From Falsiroseomonas frigidaquae (GTDB taxonomy: Bacteria; Pseudomonadota; Alphaproteobacteria; Acetobacterales; Acetobacteraceae), in NCBI RefSeq assembly GCF_012163145.1, contig NZ_JAAVTX010000002.1, forward strand, positions 496,001 to 560,000: a stretch of 64,000 bases of DNA, read 5' to 3'. The notes beneath the pieces are model-generated. The model searched no databases and had not been told where the DNA came from. It was given only the letters and a program-made list of their open reading frames with translations. Position 1 is the first letter of the stretch; each line of letters starts with the position of its first letter. This document shows positions 45,079-53,500 of this stretch, one piece after another. The position numbers and the translations under genes are program-made.

Positions 45079-46002
45079 ATGATCGCCAGCGCCTATCTCG
45101 CCGCCGAGGGATTCGAGCACGACCTCGCCGAGGAACTGTCCCGCGCCGGGCGCCGCGTCTCCGCCTGGCATGGCCGGCTGGCGCTGTCGCCGGACCCGCC
45201 CGTCCAGGCCGCCTGGGCGCTGGAGGTCTGGACCGCGCCGCAGGAAATCCCCGTCGCCTCCGTCAAGCAGGCTGCCGATGCGCTGCGCGCCATCCAGCGC
45301 AACTGGGCGGGCTATGCCGCCGCGCATCACCGCCGCAGCGCCCTGATCACGGAGAAGCTGCCGCCGGTGAAGGCGCGGCCGCTGGCCTTTCCCGAACCGG
45401 CACCGACCGGCCATCTCGGTGGCTGGACCCTGCTCGCGCCGGACCGGCTGCTGGCCAGCCCGGCCAAGACCAGCCCCTTCGTCAATGGCGAGGTCGCCTT
45501 CATCGAGGACCGTGAGGGCCCCCCTTCCCGCGCCTATCTCAAGCTGTGGGAGGCGCTGACCCGGCTCGGGCGGTATCCTGGCCCGGGCGAGACCTGCCTC
45601 GACCTCGGCGCCGCGCCGGGTGGCTGGACCTGGGTGCTGGCGAAGCTGGGCGCGCAGGTGGTGGCGGTGGACAAGGCGCCGCTGGATGCCGCCGTGGCGG
45701 CGATGCCGGGCGTGACCATGCGCGCCGAGAGCGCCTTCGGGCTGGACCCCCGCACGGAGCCGAAGGTGGATTGGCTGTTCAGCGACGTCATCTGCTACCC
45801 GTCCCGCCTGCTCGGCCTGGTGCAGCGCTGGATCGCCGCCGATGCGGCACACAACTTCGTCTGCACGCTGAAATTCCAGGGCGAGACGGACCACGCGACG
45901 GCCGAGGCCTTCGCCGCCATCCCCGGCGCCGTTGTCTTCCACGGCGCGCACAACAAGCACGAGCTGACCTTCGCCCGGCTGGACCCGAACCAGGGCGGGT
46001 AG
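45079..46002 (+). CDS. RlmM-like rRNA 2'-O-methyltransferase (FtsJ domain)
   Basis: The 307-residue protein resembles E. coli RlmM, which methylates C2498 of 23S rRNA, but is shorter. The N-terminal THUMP-like part (YLAAEGFEHDLAEELSRAGR) precedes the catalytic domain: SAM motif CLDLGAAPGGWTWVLAKLGA, then VAVDKAPLD and LFSDVICYPSRLL, with the catalytic Lys in FVCTLKFQGETDHAT. The C-terminal HNKHELTFARLD also matches. It follows the DUF423 gene by 9 bases, as in many proteobacteria. Target base not proven. Confidence 0.88.
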   Translation: MIASAYLAAEGFEHDLAEELSRAGRRVSAWHGRLALSPDPPVQAAWALEVWTAPQEIPVASVKQAADALRAIQRNWAGYAAAHHRRSALITEKLPPVKARPLAFPEPAPTGHLGGWTLLAPDRLLASPAKTSPFVNGEVAFIEDREGPPSRAYLKLWEALTRLGRYPGPGETCLDLGAAPGGWTWVLAKLGAQVVAVDKAPLDAAVAAMPGVTMRAESAFGLDPRTEPKVDWLFSDVICYPSRLLGLVQRWIAADAAHNFVCTLKFQGETDHATAEAFAAIPGAVVFHGAHNKHELTFARLDPNQGG

Positions 46003-46097
46003 GATTGCAAAAAGCCCTATCCACCCGCAGGGGGGCGAGGGGGGGGGCGTGACCAGCCAGCAGCGCGCTCATGGCTACGCGCCAAGCGCGCCGCCTG

Positions 46098-47510
46098 TCA
46101 GACGCCCGGCCTATTCCCCGAAACCCGCGCCGCGGCATCCGCCTTCAGCCGCAGCGCACCCGGCAGCATCGCCAGCATCACCAGCCCGGCGACCAGGAAC
46201 CCCGCCTGGAACTCGGCCAGCCCGGGCGCCGAGGTGCCATGCCAGGCCATCCCCGCCGACAGCGTCAGCGACCCCAGCACCACGCCGAGCGCGACGGAAA
46301 ATTGCTGGATCGTCCCGGTCATCGCGGTGGCCGCCGCCAGCTTGTTCTGCGGCACATCCGCAAACGCCATCGTGGCCATGGAGGTGAATTGCAGCGACCG
46401 CGAAAGCCCGCCCGCCGCCAGCACCAGGAAGATCGCGACCGGCGGCCAATCCGCGTTGAACAGCGCACACACCGCCACCCCGGCCGCCGCCAGGACCGAA
46501 TTCACCACCAGCACGCGGCGGAAGCCGAAGCGCCGCAGCACCGGGCGGATCAGCGGCTTCATCACCAGCGCGCCCAGCGCCGTGGCGAAGGTCAGCAGCC
46601 CGCTGCCGGAGGCGGACAGGCCGAACACCAGCTGCAGCGTCAGCGGCAGCAGGAAGGGCAGCGCCCCGGCGCCGATGCGGAACAGCGTGCCGCTCAGCAT
46701 CGGCATGCCGAAGGTCGGGATCGACAGCAGTGAAAGATCCACCGCCGGCCGCACCGCCTGCTTCGAATGCAGCACCGCCGCCACAGACGCCGCCGCGCCA
46801 AGGCCGAGCGTCACCACTGTCACCCAGATCGGCAGCAGGTCGCGCCCGATTGTCTCCAGCCCCGAGACCAGCAGGGCCAGCGCCACGCCCCACAGCGTCA
46901 GCCCGCGCTTATCCAGCGGCCCGGGGTCCTGCGGGTCCATCTCCGGAATGAAGCGCCAGACCAGCACCAGGCCGAGCGCGCCGACCGGGATGTTGATCCA
47001 GAACACCGCGCGCCAGGACACCGCATCGGTCAGCAGCCCGCCGATCGGCGGGCCGAAGACCGGGCCGAGCAGGGCCGGCATGGTCAGCCAGGTCATCGCC
47101 GTCAGCAATTCCTCCTTGCTGACGCGGCGCAGCAGCAGCAGGCGGCCGACCGGCACCATCATGGCGCCGCCCAGCCCCTGCAGCACCCGCGCCGCCACCA
47201 GCGTGCCGAGGCCCTGGGACAGGCCGACCAAAGCGGAGGCGCCGGTGAAGACCAGGATCGCCCACATGAAGACCCGCCGCGGCCCGAAGCGGTCCGCCAC
47301 CCAGCCGGAAACCGGGATGAAGACACACAGCGCGACGAGGTAGGAGGTGATGGCGACGGACAGATGCACCGGGTCGCGGCCCAGGTCGCGCGCCATCGAC
47401 GGCAAGGCGGTGGCCACCACGCTGCTGTCCAGGTTCTGCATGAACAGGGCGCTGGCGACGATCGCCGCGACGATGCGCGGGTCGCGGGGCTTGGGGGCCA
47501 CGCCGCTCAC
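46098..47510 (-). CDS. MFS transporter, DHA2 (EmrB/QacA) drug-exporter family
   Basis: The 470-residue inner-membrane protein has about 14 hydrophobic segments. The first helix carries FMQNLDSSVVATALPSMARD, the DHA2 motif D1, and GWVADRFGPRRVFMWAI is the MFS loop motif A. GLGGAMMVPVGRLLLLRRV and PPIGGLLTDAVSWRAVFWIN are motifs B and C, typical of proton-driven drug exporters. It starts at GTG overlapping the stop of the ligase gene (GTGA, 47510-47507), so the pair is translationally coupled; the substrate may be linked to the ligase product. Confidence 0.92.
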   Translation of the reverse strand: MSGVAPKPRDPRIVAAIVASALFMQNLDSSVVATALPSMARDLGRDPVHLSVAITSYLVALCVFIPVSGWVADRFGPRRVFMWAILVFTGASALVGLSQGLGTLVAARVLQGLGGAMMVPVGRLLLLRRVSKEELLTAMTWLTMPALLGPVFGPPIGGLLTDAVSWRAVFWINIPVGALGLVLVWRFIPEMDPQDPGPLDKRGLTLWGVALALLVSGLETIGRDLLPIWVTVVTLGLGAAASVAAVLHSKQAVRPAVDLSLLSIPTFGMPMLSGTLFRIGAGALPFLLPLTLQLVFGLSASGSGLLTFATALGALVMKPLIRPVLRRFGFRRVLVVNSVLAAAGVAVCALFNADWPPVAIFLVLAAGGLSRSLQFTSMATMAFADVPQNKLAAATAMTGTIQQFSVALGVVLGSLTLSAGMAWHGTSAPGLAEFQAGFLVAGLVMLAMLPGALRLKADAAARVSGNRPGV

Positions 47511-48991
47511 TCGGCCGCCATCTCCCGCAGCCGGGCGCGCTGGATCTTCGGGCCGTTCGGGCCATGCACCACCGGGAAAGTTTCGAGCGCCACGATCCGC
47601 GCCGGAACCTTGAAGCGGGCCAGACTGTTCCGAGACGCCGCCATCAGCGCGGCCTCGTCATAGCCCGGGCCGGGGATGACGAAGGCGATGGGCTTGCCGC
47701 CGGCCTCCACCACCTGCGCCGCCGCCACGCCAGGCTGGGACTGGAGAAAACCCTCGATCTCCTCGGGCGATACGAGAAAACCGCCGATCCGCAGCGCGTC
47801 GCCGCGGCGCGTCAGGAAGCCGAAGCCGCCATCCGGCTGCGCCGCCGCCAGGTCGCCGCTGCGGAACCAGCCCTCCGCCGTGCGGGCCTGTGCGGTGGCC
47901 TCCGGATTGCCGAGGTAGCTGTCGAACAGGGACGGCCCGCGTAGCAGCAATTCGCCATCCTCGGCGATGCGCCATCCGGCTTCGGGGCTGACCGGCTGGC
48001 CGCCACCGACGGCGCGATGCGGGCCGGTGGGGTTCTGGCCGGCGAACAGCGCCTGCACCTCGGAACTGCCATAGACGCCGCGCACCGCCAGGCCGAGCGC
48101 ATCGGAGGCCGCCATGACGCGATCCGCCTGGCCGTGGAAGCTGGCATAGCCGGTGAACTGGAAGGGTGCGTAGGGGCGGCCGGCAGCGGCCTCCGCCAGC
48201 AGCAGCAGCCATTCATCGCCGCCGACCATGTGGGTGATGTGCTCGGCGCGGATCAGCGCATCGGCGGCCTGCGCGTCCAGCTTCTCCATGCAGGCGATGC
48301 GCGCGCCGCCCGCCACCGCGGCCAGCGCCGCGCTCAGCCCGAAGGTGCCGCACAGCGGCACGGCGGCCAGCATGGCCGCGCCCGGCGCCCCCGTGCCGAT
48401 CGCCGCCGCCACATCCGCCGCATGGCCGGCGATGGAGGCCTGGCGGTGCAGCACCAGCTTCGGCCCGGCGGTGGTGCCGCTGGTGGTGAAGGTCAGGCAT
48501 TCGGCCTGCGGCGTCGCCAAGTCCGGCGCCTCCGCACCCTCCAGCAGCGCCGCGCGCGGCAGCACCGGCAGGCCGGCGAGGCGCCCCTCCCCCAGCCCAT
48601 CCATGCCCAGCACCAGGCGCAGCGAGCCGGGCGGGTCGGGCAACACGGCCTCGGCATCCGCCGCGGCGAAATCGCGCGCCACGGCAATCGCCTTGGGCTG
48701 GGCGCGGGCCAGCAGATTGCCGACCTCCAGCGCCCGGAACCGCGTGTTCAGCAGCACGGCGCAGGCGCCGCGCCGGGCCAGGGCGAAGAGCAGCAGCAGA
48801 AAATCCGGCCGGTTCGGCAGGAACAGCGCCACCCGGTCGCCCGGGCCGATTCCCGCCGCTTCCAGCCCGCCGGCCATGCGCCGCACCCGCGCCTCGGCCT
48901 GCGCCCAGTTCAGGCCCGGAAAAGCCAGGGCATCGGGATGCGCGGCGGCCGTGCGCGCGAGAAGCTCGGTGAGTGTCGAAGGGCGTTCCAT
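47507..48991 (-). CDS. AMP-forming acyl-CoA ligase-like enzyme
   Basis: The 494-residue enzyme belongs to the ANL superfamily. The phosphate-binding loop is CLTFTTSGTTAGPKLVLHRQ, the aryl/acyl pocket region includes YGSSEVQALFAGQ, the hinge is WFRSGDLAAAQPDGGFGFL and RGDALRIGGFLVSPEEIEGF, and the catalytic Lys lies in GPNGPKIQRARL. It activates an organic acid with ATP, normally to a CoA ester. The start at 48991 (MERPSTLTELLARTAAAHP) is set by homology. It is divergent from hyuB, 110 bases away. Confidence 0.92.
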   Translation of the reverse strand: MERPSTLTELLARTAAAHPDALAFPGLNWAQAEARVRRMAGGLEAAGIGPGDRVALFLPNRPDFLLLLFALARRGACAVLLNTRFRALEVGNLLARAQPKAIAVARDFAAADAEAVLPDPPGSLRLVLGMDGLGEGRLAGLPVLPRAALLEGAEAPDLATPQAECLTFTTSGTTAGPKLVLHRQASIAGHAADVAAAIGTGAPGAAMLAAVPLCGTFGLSAALAAVAGGARIACMEKLDAQAADALIRAEHITHMVGGDEWLLLLAEAAAGRPYAPFQFTGYASFHGQADRVMAASDALGLAVRGVYGSSEVQALFAGQNPTGPHRAVGGGQPVSPEAGWRIAEDGELLLRGPSLFDSYLGNPEATAQARTAEGWFRSGDLAAAQPDGGFGFLTRRGDALRIGGFLVSPEEIEGFLQSQPGVAAAQVVEAGGKPIAFVIPGPGYDEAALMAASRNSLARFKVPARIVALETFPVVHGPNGPKIQRARLREMAAE

Positions 48992-49101
48992 TGTCCCGCA
49001 TGATGCGACCGCTTTGCCGCGCCCGCCAGACCACGGCCTCTCATTCCGCGCAGGTCTGGCCCCGGCTTGACGCGCCGCACGCAGGGCGTGACCGTCACGC
49101 C

Positions 49102-50796
49102 ATGCCGACACCCGATCCCGTGACCCTCGCCGTCCTCGAGAACCGCTTCCGCGCCGTGGTGGAGGAGATGGGAGAGGCGCTGCTGCGGACCGCCACCTCC
49201 CAGATCCTCAACTCCTCGCGCGACTTCTCCATCGCGCTGTGTGATGCGCGCGGACGGCTGGTGGCACAGGCGGATCACATCCCGGTGCATGTCGGCGCCA
49301 TGCCCTTCGCGGCGGAGGCGGTGCTGGAGGCTTTTCGGGGCCAGATGCGGCCGGGCGACTGCTTTCTTCTCAACGACCCCTGGCATGGCGGCAGCCACCT
49401 GCCGGATCTGACGATCGTCCTGCCCGTCTTTGATGTACCCCGGCCCGATTCAGACCCTCGGCCCGAGGCCTCGGATCATCGGGACGGGCACGATCTGGTC
49501 TTCCTCTGCGTCGTCCGCGCCCACCAATCCGACATCGGCGGCGCCACCCATGGCGGCTACAACCCCTCGGCCACCGAGATCTGGCAGGAGGGCATCCGCA
49601 TCCCGCCGATCCGACTCGGGGAAGGCGACACGCTGCGCGAGGACCTCGTGCAGATGCTGGCGCTGAACACCCGCATCGCGCGCGATTTCCGCGGCGACCT
49701 GATGGCGATGTGGGGCTCCGCCCGACTCGGCGCGAAGCGGCTGCAGGCGCTGCTGGCCAGCCATGGCGCGGCGAAGCTGAATGCCGCGACGGATGCCATT
49801 CTCGACCTGGCGGAGGCGCATGCCCGCCGCATCATCGGCACCTGGGCGGATGGCACCTGGCAGGGCGAGGCGGTGCTGGATGATGACGGGCATGGCGCGG
49901 AGGACATCACCATCCGCGCCACCGTCACCAAGCAGGGCGGGGCGCTGGTCGTGGATCTGACGGCGAGCGATCCGCAGACGCTGGGCTTCGTCAATTCCTC
50001 CTGGCCCAACACCGTCTCCGCCGTGCGGATGGCGCTGGCCTATCTGCTGGACCCCGAGGTCGCGAAGAATGACGGCGCCTTCCGGCCGCTGACCGTGCTG
50101 GCGCGCGAGGGCACCGTGGTGCGCGCGGCGGAAGGCGCGGCGGTGACGCTCTGCACCAGCCATTGCTCGAACGAGATCGTGGAGGCGGTGGTCAAGGCGC
50201 TGTCCAACGCCTGCCCCGCCCGCGCCATGGGCGGCTGGGGCCGCCGTTTCCGCATCGCCATCCAGGGGCAGGACCCGCGCCGGGCGGGTCGCAAATTCGT
50301 CTGGCACCTGTTCCATGCGCGGCCCGGCGGCGGCGGCCATGCAACCGGCGATGGCTGGTCCGGCGCCGGGGAATGGCATTCCGCCGGCGGGTTGAAATTC
50401 GGCAGCGTCGAGATGGCGGAGGCGCGCTTCCCGCTGTTCTTCCGCCGCCATGAATTCCTGGCCGGCTCCGCGGGGGATGGCCAGCATCGCGGCGGGCTGG
50501 GCGGCGAGCTGGAGCTGGTGGTGGAAACCGCCGGACCTGCGCGGGCCAATACCGCCGGCGATGGCGCGCGGCACGGCGCGGCGGGGATGCTGGGCGGGGC
50601 CGATGGCGCGCCGCATCGCTACACGCTGATCCCGGGCCACGGCACGCCCCGCGACCTGCGCACCAAGGAAACCGGCGTGCAGCTTGCCCCGGGCGATGTG
50701 CTGCATGTGCGTTCCGGCGGCGGCGGCGGCTGGGGCGACCCGGCGCGGCGCGACCCGGCGGCACGGGCGGCTGATGTCGCCGAGGGGTTGGTGTAG
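49102..50796 (+). CDS. hyuB: Hydantoinase B / 5-oxoprolinase B-type subunit
   Basis: The 564-residue protein matches HyuB: DPVTLAVLENRFRAVVEEMG at the N-terminus, then LLRTATSQILNSSRDFSIAL, VHVGAMPFAAEAVLEAF and LNDPWHGGSHLPDLTIV. The C-terminal glycine-rich GGGGGWGDPARRDPAARAAD is also typical. Together with HyuA it forms an ATP-dependent amidohydrolase acting on hydantoins, 5-oxoproline or related cyclic amides, or, in some families, a ketone carboxylase. The order is hyuB then hyuA, with 152 non-coding bases between them. Confidence 0.93.
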   Translation: MPTPDPVTLAVLENRFRAVVEEMGEALLRTATSQILNSSRDFSIALCDARGRLVAQADHIPVHVGAMPFAAEAVLEAFRGQMRPGDCFLLNDPWHGGSHLPDLTIVLPVFDVPRPDSDPRPEASDHRDGHDLVFLCVVRAHQSDIGGATHGGYNPSATEIWQEGIRIPPIRLGEGDTLREDLVQMLALNTRIARDFRGDLMAMWGSARLGAKRLQALLASHGAAKLNAATDAILDLAEAHARRIIGTWADGTWQGEAVLDDDGHGAEDITIRATVTKQGGALVVDLTASDPQTLGFVNSSWPNTVSAVRMALAYLLDPEVAKNDGAFRPLTVLAREGTVVRAAEGAAVTLCTSHCSNEIVEAVVKALSNACPARAMGGWGRRFRIAIQGQDPRRAGRKFVWHLFHARPGGGGHATGDGWSGAGEWHSAGGLKFGSVEMAEARFPLFFRRHEFLAGSAGDGQHRGGLGGELELVVETAGPARANTAGDGARHGAAGMLGGADGAPHRYTLIPGHGTPRDLRTKETGVQLAPGDVLHVRSGGGGGWGDPARRDPAARAADVAEGLV

Positions 50797-50948
50797 CGCT
50801 TTTCGACCTGCAAGGCCCCCCACACCCGCTGCGGCTAGGCGCTGCGCGCCGAGCCTGCGCAGCCCTCTCTCCCCGACGGGGGGTTTGACGCATGCGTCAA
50901 AGGTTGGATGAGGGGGGCCTGGACCAGCCATGAACTGGAGTGACTTCC

Positions 50949-53003
50949 ATGCGCCCCCCCTACCGGATCGGCTGCGACGTCGGCGGCACCTTTACCGATG
51001 TGGTCTGCATCGGCGCCGATGGCGCGACGCTGCTCGCCAAGGCGGCGACCACGCCGGATGACCAGTCCCGCGGCGTGCTGGATGGCCTCGGCGTGCTGGC
51101 CGGCATGCTCGGCCTGCCCCTGCCCGAGCTGCTCGCCCAGACCGAACGCCTGGTGCATGGCACCACCGTCGCCACCAATGCCCTGCTGGAACGCCGCACC
51201 GCCCGCATCGGCCTGCTGACCACGGAAGGGCATCGCGACGTCGTCGAGATGCGCGAAGGCCTGAAGCCGGAACGCTACGACCTGCGCCTCTCCCCCCCCG
51301 CGCCCCTGGTGCCGCGCCGCCTGCGCCTGCCGCTGCGCGAGCGCATCCGCGCCGATGGGCAGGTGGCGCAGGCGCTGGACGAAGCCTCGGTGGCCGCCGC
51401 CATCGAGACGCTGCGCGCCGAGCAGGTCGAGGCCGTGGCCATCTGCCTGTTCCATTCCTGGCGTGACCCCGCGCATGAGCAGGCCGCAGGCGCCGCCGTC
51501 GCCGCCGCCCTGCCGGGCGTCTACGTGACCCTGTCCTCGGACGTGCTGCCGCAGATCAAGGAATTCGAGCGCTTCTCCACCACCGTGGTGAATGCGGCGG
51601 TCGGCCCCATCGTCGCGCGCTATCTCGGCCGGCTGGAGACGCGGCTGGCGGAGGCCGGGTTCCGGCAATCCCTGTTCGTCATCCTGTCCCATGGCGGCGT
51701 CGCGCCGGTTGCGGAAGCCGCCCGCATCGCCGCCGGCACCGCATTGTCCGGCCCCGCGGGCGGCGTCGCCGCCGGGCTGGCGCTGGCCCGCGCCGGGCTG
51801 GGGCAGGACCTCGTCACCTTCGATGTCGGCGGCACCTCCACCGATGTGGCGCTGATCGAAAGCGGGGAAGCCGCGCTCGGCCGTGGCCGCCAGGTGGGCG
51901 GGGAGCGTATCGCGCTCGAAAGCCTGGATATCGTGACGCTCGGCGCCGGCGGCGGCTCCATCGCCCATGTCGGGGCCGGCGGCATGATGCGGGTCGGCCC
52001 GCGCAGCGCCGGCGCGGTGCCTGGCCCCGCCTGCTACGGCGCCGGCGGGACGGAGCCGGCGGTGACGGATGCGAATCTGGTGCTCGGCTACCTGGACGGC
52101 TCGCGCTTTCTTGGCGGCCGCCGGTCGCTGGACCTGGCGGCAGCGCAGGGGGCGGTGGAGCGGCTCGGCGCGAAGCTCGGCCTCGGGACGATGGAATGCG
52201 CCGCCGGCATCCATGCGCTGGCCAATATCGCCATGGCCGACGGCATCCGCGTCGCCACCGTGCGCCGCGGCGTGGATCCGCGCGGCTTCTGCCTGCTGGC
52301 CTTCGGCGGCGCGGCGGGGCTGCATGCCAGCGCGGTGGCGCGGGACCTCGGCATGGCGCGTGTCGCGGTGCCGCTATTGGCCGCGGGCCTGTCCGCCTGG
52401 GGCATGCTGCAGACCGATCTGCGCTACGAAGTCTCCCGCAGCCTGATCGGCGCCACCGGCCTGCCGGAGGAGGCCACCATCCGCGCCCTGTTCGCGGAAT
52501 TGGAAGCCGCCGCACGTGCCCGCATGGCCGAATGGATGGACGCCCCGCCCGCGATCCGCCGCAGCGCCGACATGCGCTATGGCGAGCAGGTCTTCGAGAT
52601 CGGCGTGCCGCTGGACGCCGTGGATTGGGACGCCGCCGGCCTGCCGGCGCGCATTTCGGAAAGCTTCCACGCGCGGCATGAGGCGCTGTTCACCTACGCC
52701 CTGCGGGGGGAGGAAGTGGTGCTGGTGACGGCGCGCGTCGCCGCCATCGGCCGCCTGCCCGCCTTGCCGGTGCAGCCCCTGCCGGAACAGCCTGTGGCCG
52801 CGCCGGTGGCGCAGCGCCGCGCCTTCGTGGCCGGCGCGCTGCAGGACCTGCCCGTCTATGCCTTCACCGCCCTGGCGCCCGACCAAAGGCTGCCGGGACC
52901 GGCGATCGTGGAAAGCGACACGACAACGGTGCTGCTGCTGCCGGGCGACATCGCCTGGCTGGATGCGCGGGGCTGGCTGGAAGTGGCGGTCGGCCCGGCC
53001 TGA
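50949..53003 (+). CDS. hyuA: Hydantoinase A / 5-oxoprolinase A-type subunit
   Basis: The 684-residue protein starts MRPPYRIGCDVGGTFTDVVC, the actin-like ATPase motif of HyuA. Further signatures are LVHGTTVATNALLERRTARI, GPAGGVAAGLALARAGLGQD, VTFDVGGTSTDVALIESGEA and the metal-linked PGPACYGAGGTEPAVTDANL. It phosphorylates the cyclic amide so that ring opening can occur in the HyuA-HyuB complex. The ATG at 50949 is preceded by GGAG about 10 bases away. It is convergent with bcsD (4-base gap). Confidence 0.94.
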   Translation: MRPPYRIGCDVGGTFTDVVCIGADGATLLAKAATTPDDQSRGVLDGLGVLAGMLGLPLPELLAQTERLVHGTTVATNALLERRTARIGLLTTEGHRDVVEMREGLKPERYDLRLSPPAPLVPRRLRLPLRERIRADGQVAQALDEASVAAAIETLRAEQVEAVAICLFHSWRDPAHEQAAGAAVAAALPGVYVTLSSDVLPQIKEFERFSTTVVNAAVGPIVARYLGRLETRLAEAGFRQSLFVILSHGGVAPVAEAARIAAGTALSGPAGGVAAGLALARAGLGQDLVTFDVGGTSTDVALIESGEAALGRGRQVGGERIALESLDIVTLGAGGGSIAHVGAGGMMRVGPRSAGAVPGPACYGAGGTEPAVTDANLVLGYLDGSRFLGGRRSLDLAAAQGAVERLGAKLGLGTMECAAGIHALANIAMADGIRVATVRRGVDPRGFCLLAFGGAAGLHASAVARDLGMARVAVPLLAAGLSAWGMLQTDLRYEVSRSLIGATGLPEEATIRALFAELEAAARARMAEWMDAPPAIRRSADMRYGEQVFEIGVPLDAVDWDAAGLPARISESFHARHEALFTYALRGEEVVLVTARVAAIGRLPALPVQPLPEQPVAAPVAQRRAFVAGALQDLPVYAFTALAPDQRLPGPAIVESDTTTVLLLPGDIAWLDARGWLEVAVGPA

Positions 53004-53007
53004 GGGT

Positions 53008-53490
53008 TCAGGCCGCCCTGCCGTATTCCAGCTTCGCCTCGCCAGCGACGTAGTGGACCACGGAAGGCGCCAGCGCGGCCTCCGCACCCGGCTGCTCGGA
53101 CAGCCAGCCGGCATAGAGGCCTTCCAGCACGGCGCCGATCCAGCCGCCATCGGCATCCTGCCCGGCGCCGATGGCCGGTGCCGCGGCGTGGGTCACCACC
53201 AAGCGGCGCTGCACGACATCGACCGCGAGCTGGCAATAGCCCCATTCGGCCGCGCCGAGCGCGTCGTTGATGTGACCTTCCAGCCCCTTCAGCGTGTCGC
53301 AATGCGGCAGTGGCATGGCATCCGCCATGCGCCTGCCGATGGCGCGCATCAGCGCCGCGCGGCCTTCCTGGTCCAGATGCTCGTCCAGCGTCTCCACCAG
53401 CCCGCGCACGAAGACGCGCCACTGGGCGGCGACGCCGCGCCGGGCGAGGTAGGCGGCCGTCACCGGTTCCGCCGCTTGAGCTTCCATCAT
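53008..53490 (-). CDS. bcsD: Cellulose synthase subunit D (BcsD/AcsD)
   Basis: The 160-residue protein closely follows Komagataeibacter AcsD (156 residues): MRAIGRRMADAMPLPHCDTL, the W-G-Y segment AAEWGYCQLAVDV, and GGWIGAVLEGLYAGWLSEQP align with it throughout. AcsD forms a periplasmic octameric ring whose inner passages guide glucan chains and help them crystallise. It is the last gene of the operon, 10 bases after bcsC. The start MMEAQAAEPVTAAYLARRG is chosen; an upstream start would overlap bcsC. Confidence 0.92.
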   Translation of the reverse strand: MMEAQAAEPVTAAYLARRGVAAQWRVFVRGLVETLDEHLDQEGRAALMRAIGRRMADAMPLPHCDTLKGLEGHINDALGAAEWGYCQLAVDVVQRRLVVTHAAAPAIGAGQDADGGWIGAVLEGLYAGWLSEQPGAEAALAPSVVHYVAGEAKLEYGRAA

Positions 53491-53500
53491 GCCTGCCCCC

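Noticed and set aside
46003-46097. Intrinsic terminator after the RlmM-like gene
   Set aside because: There is a short A-run and a G-rich stretch, but no stem followed by a T-run on either strand.
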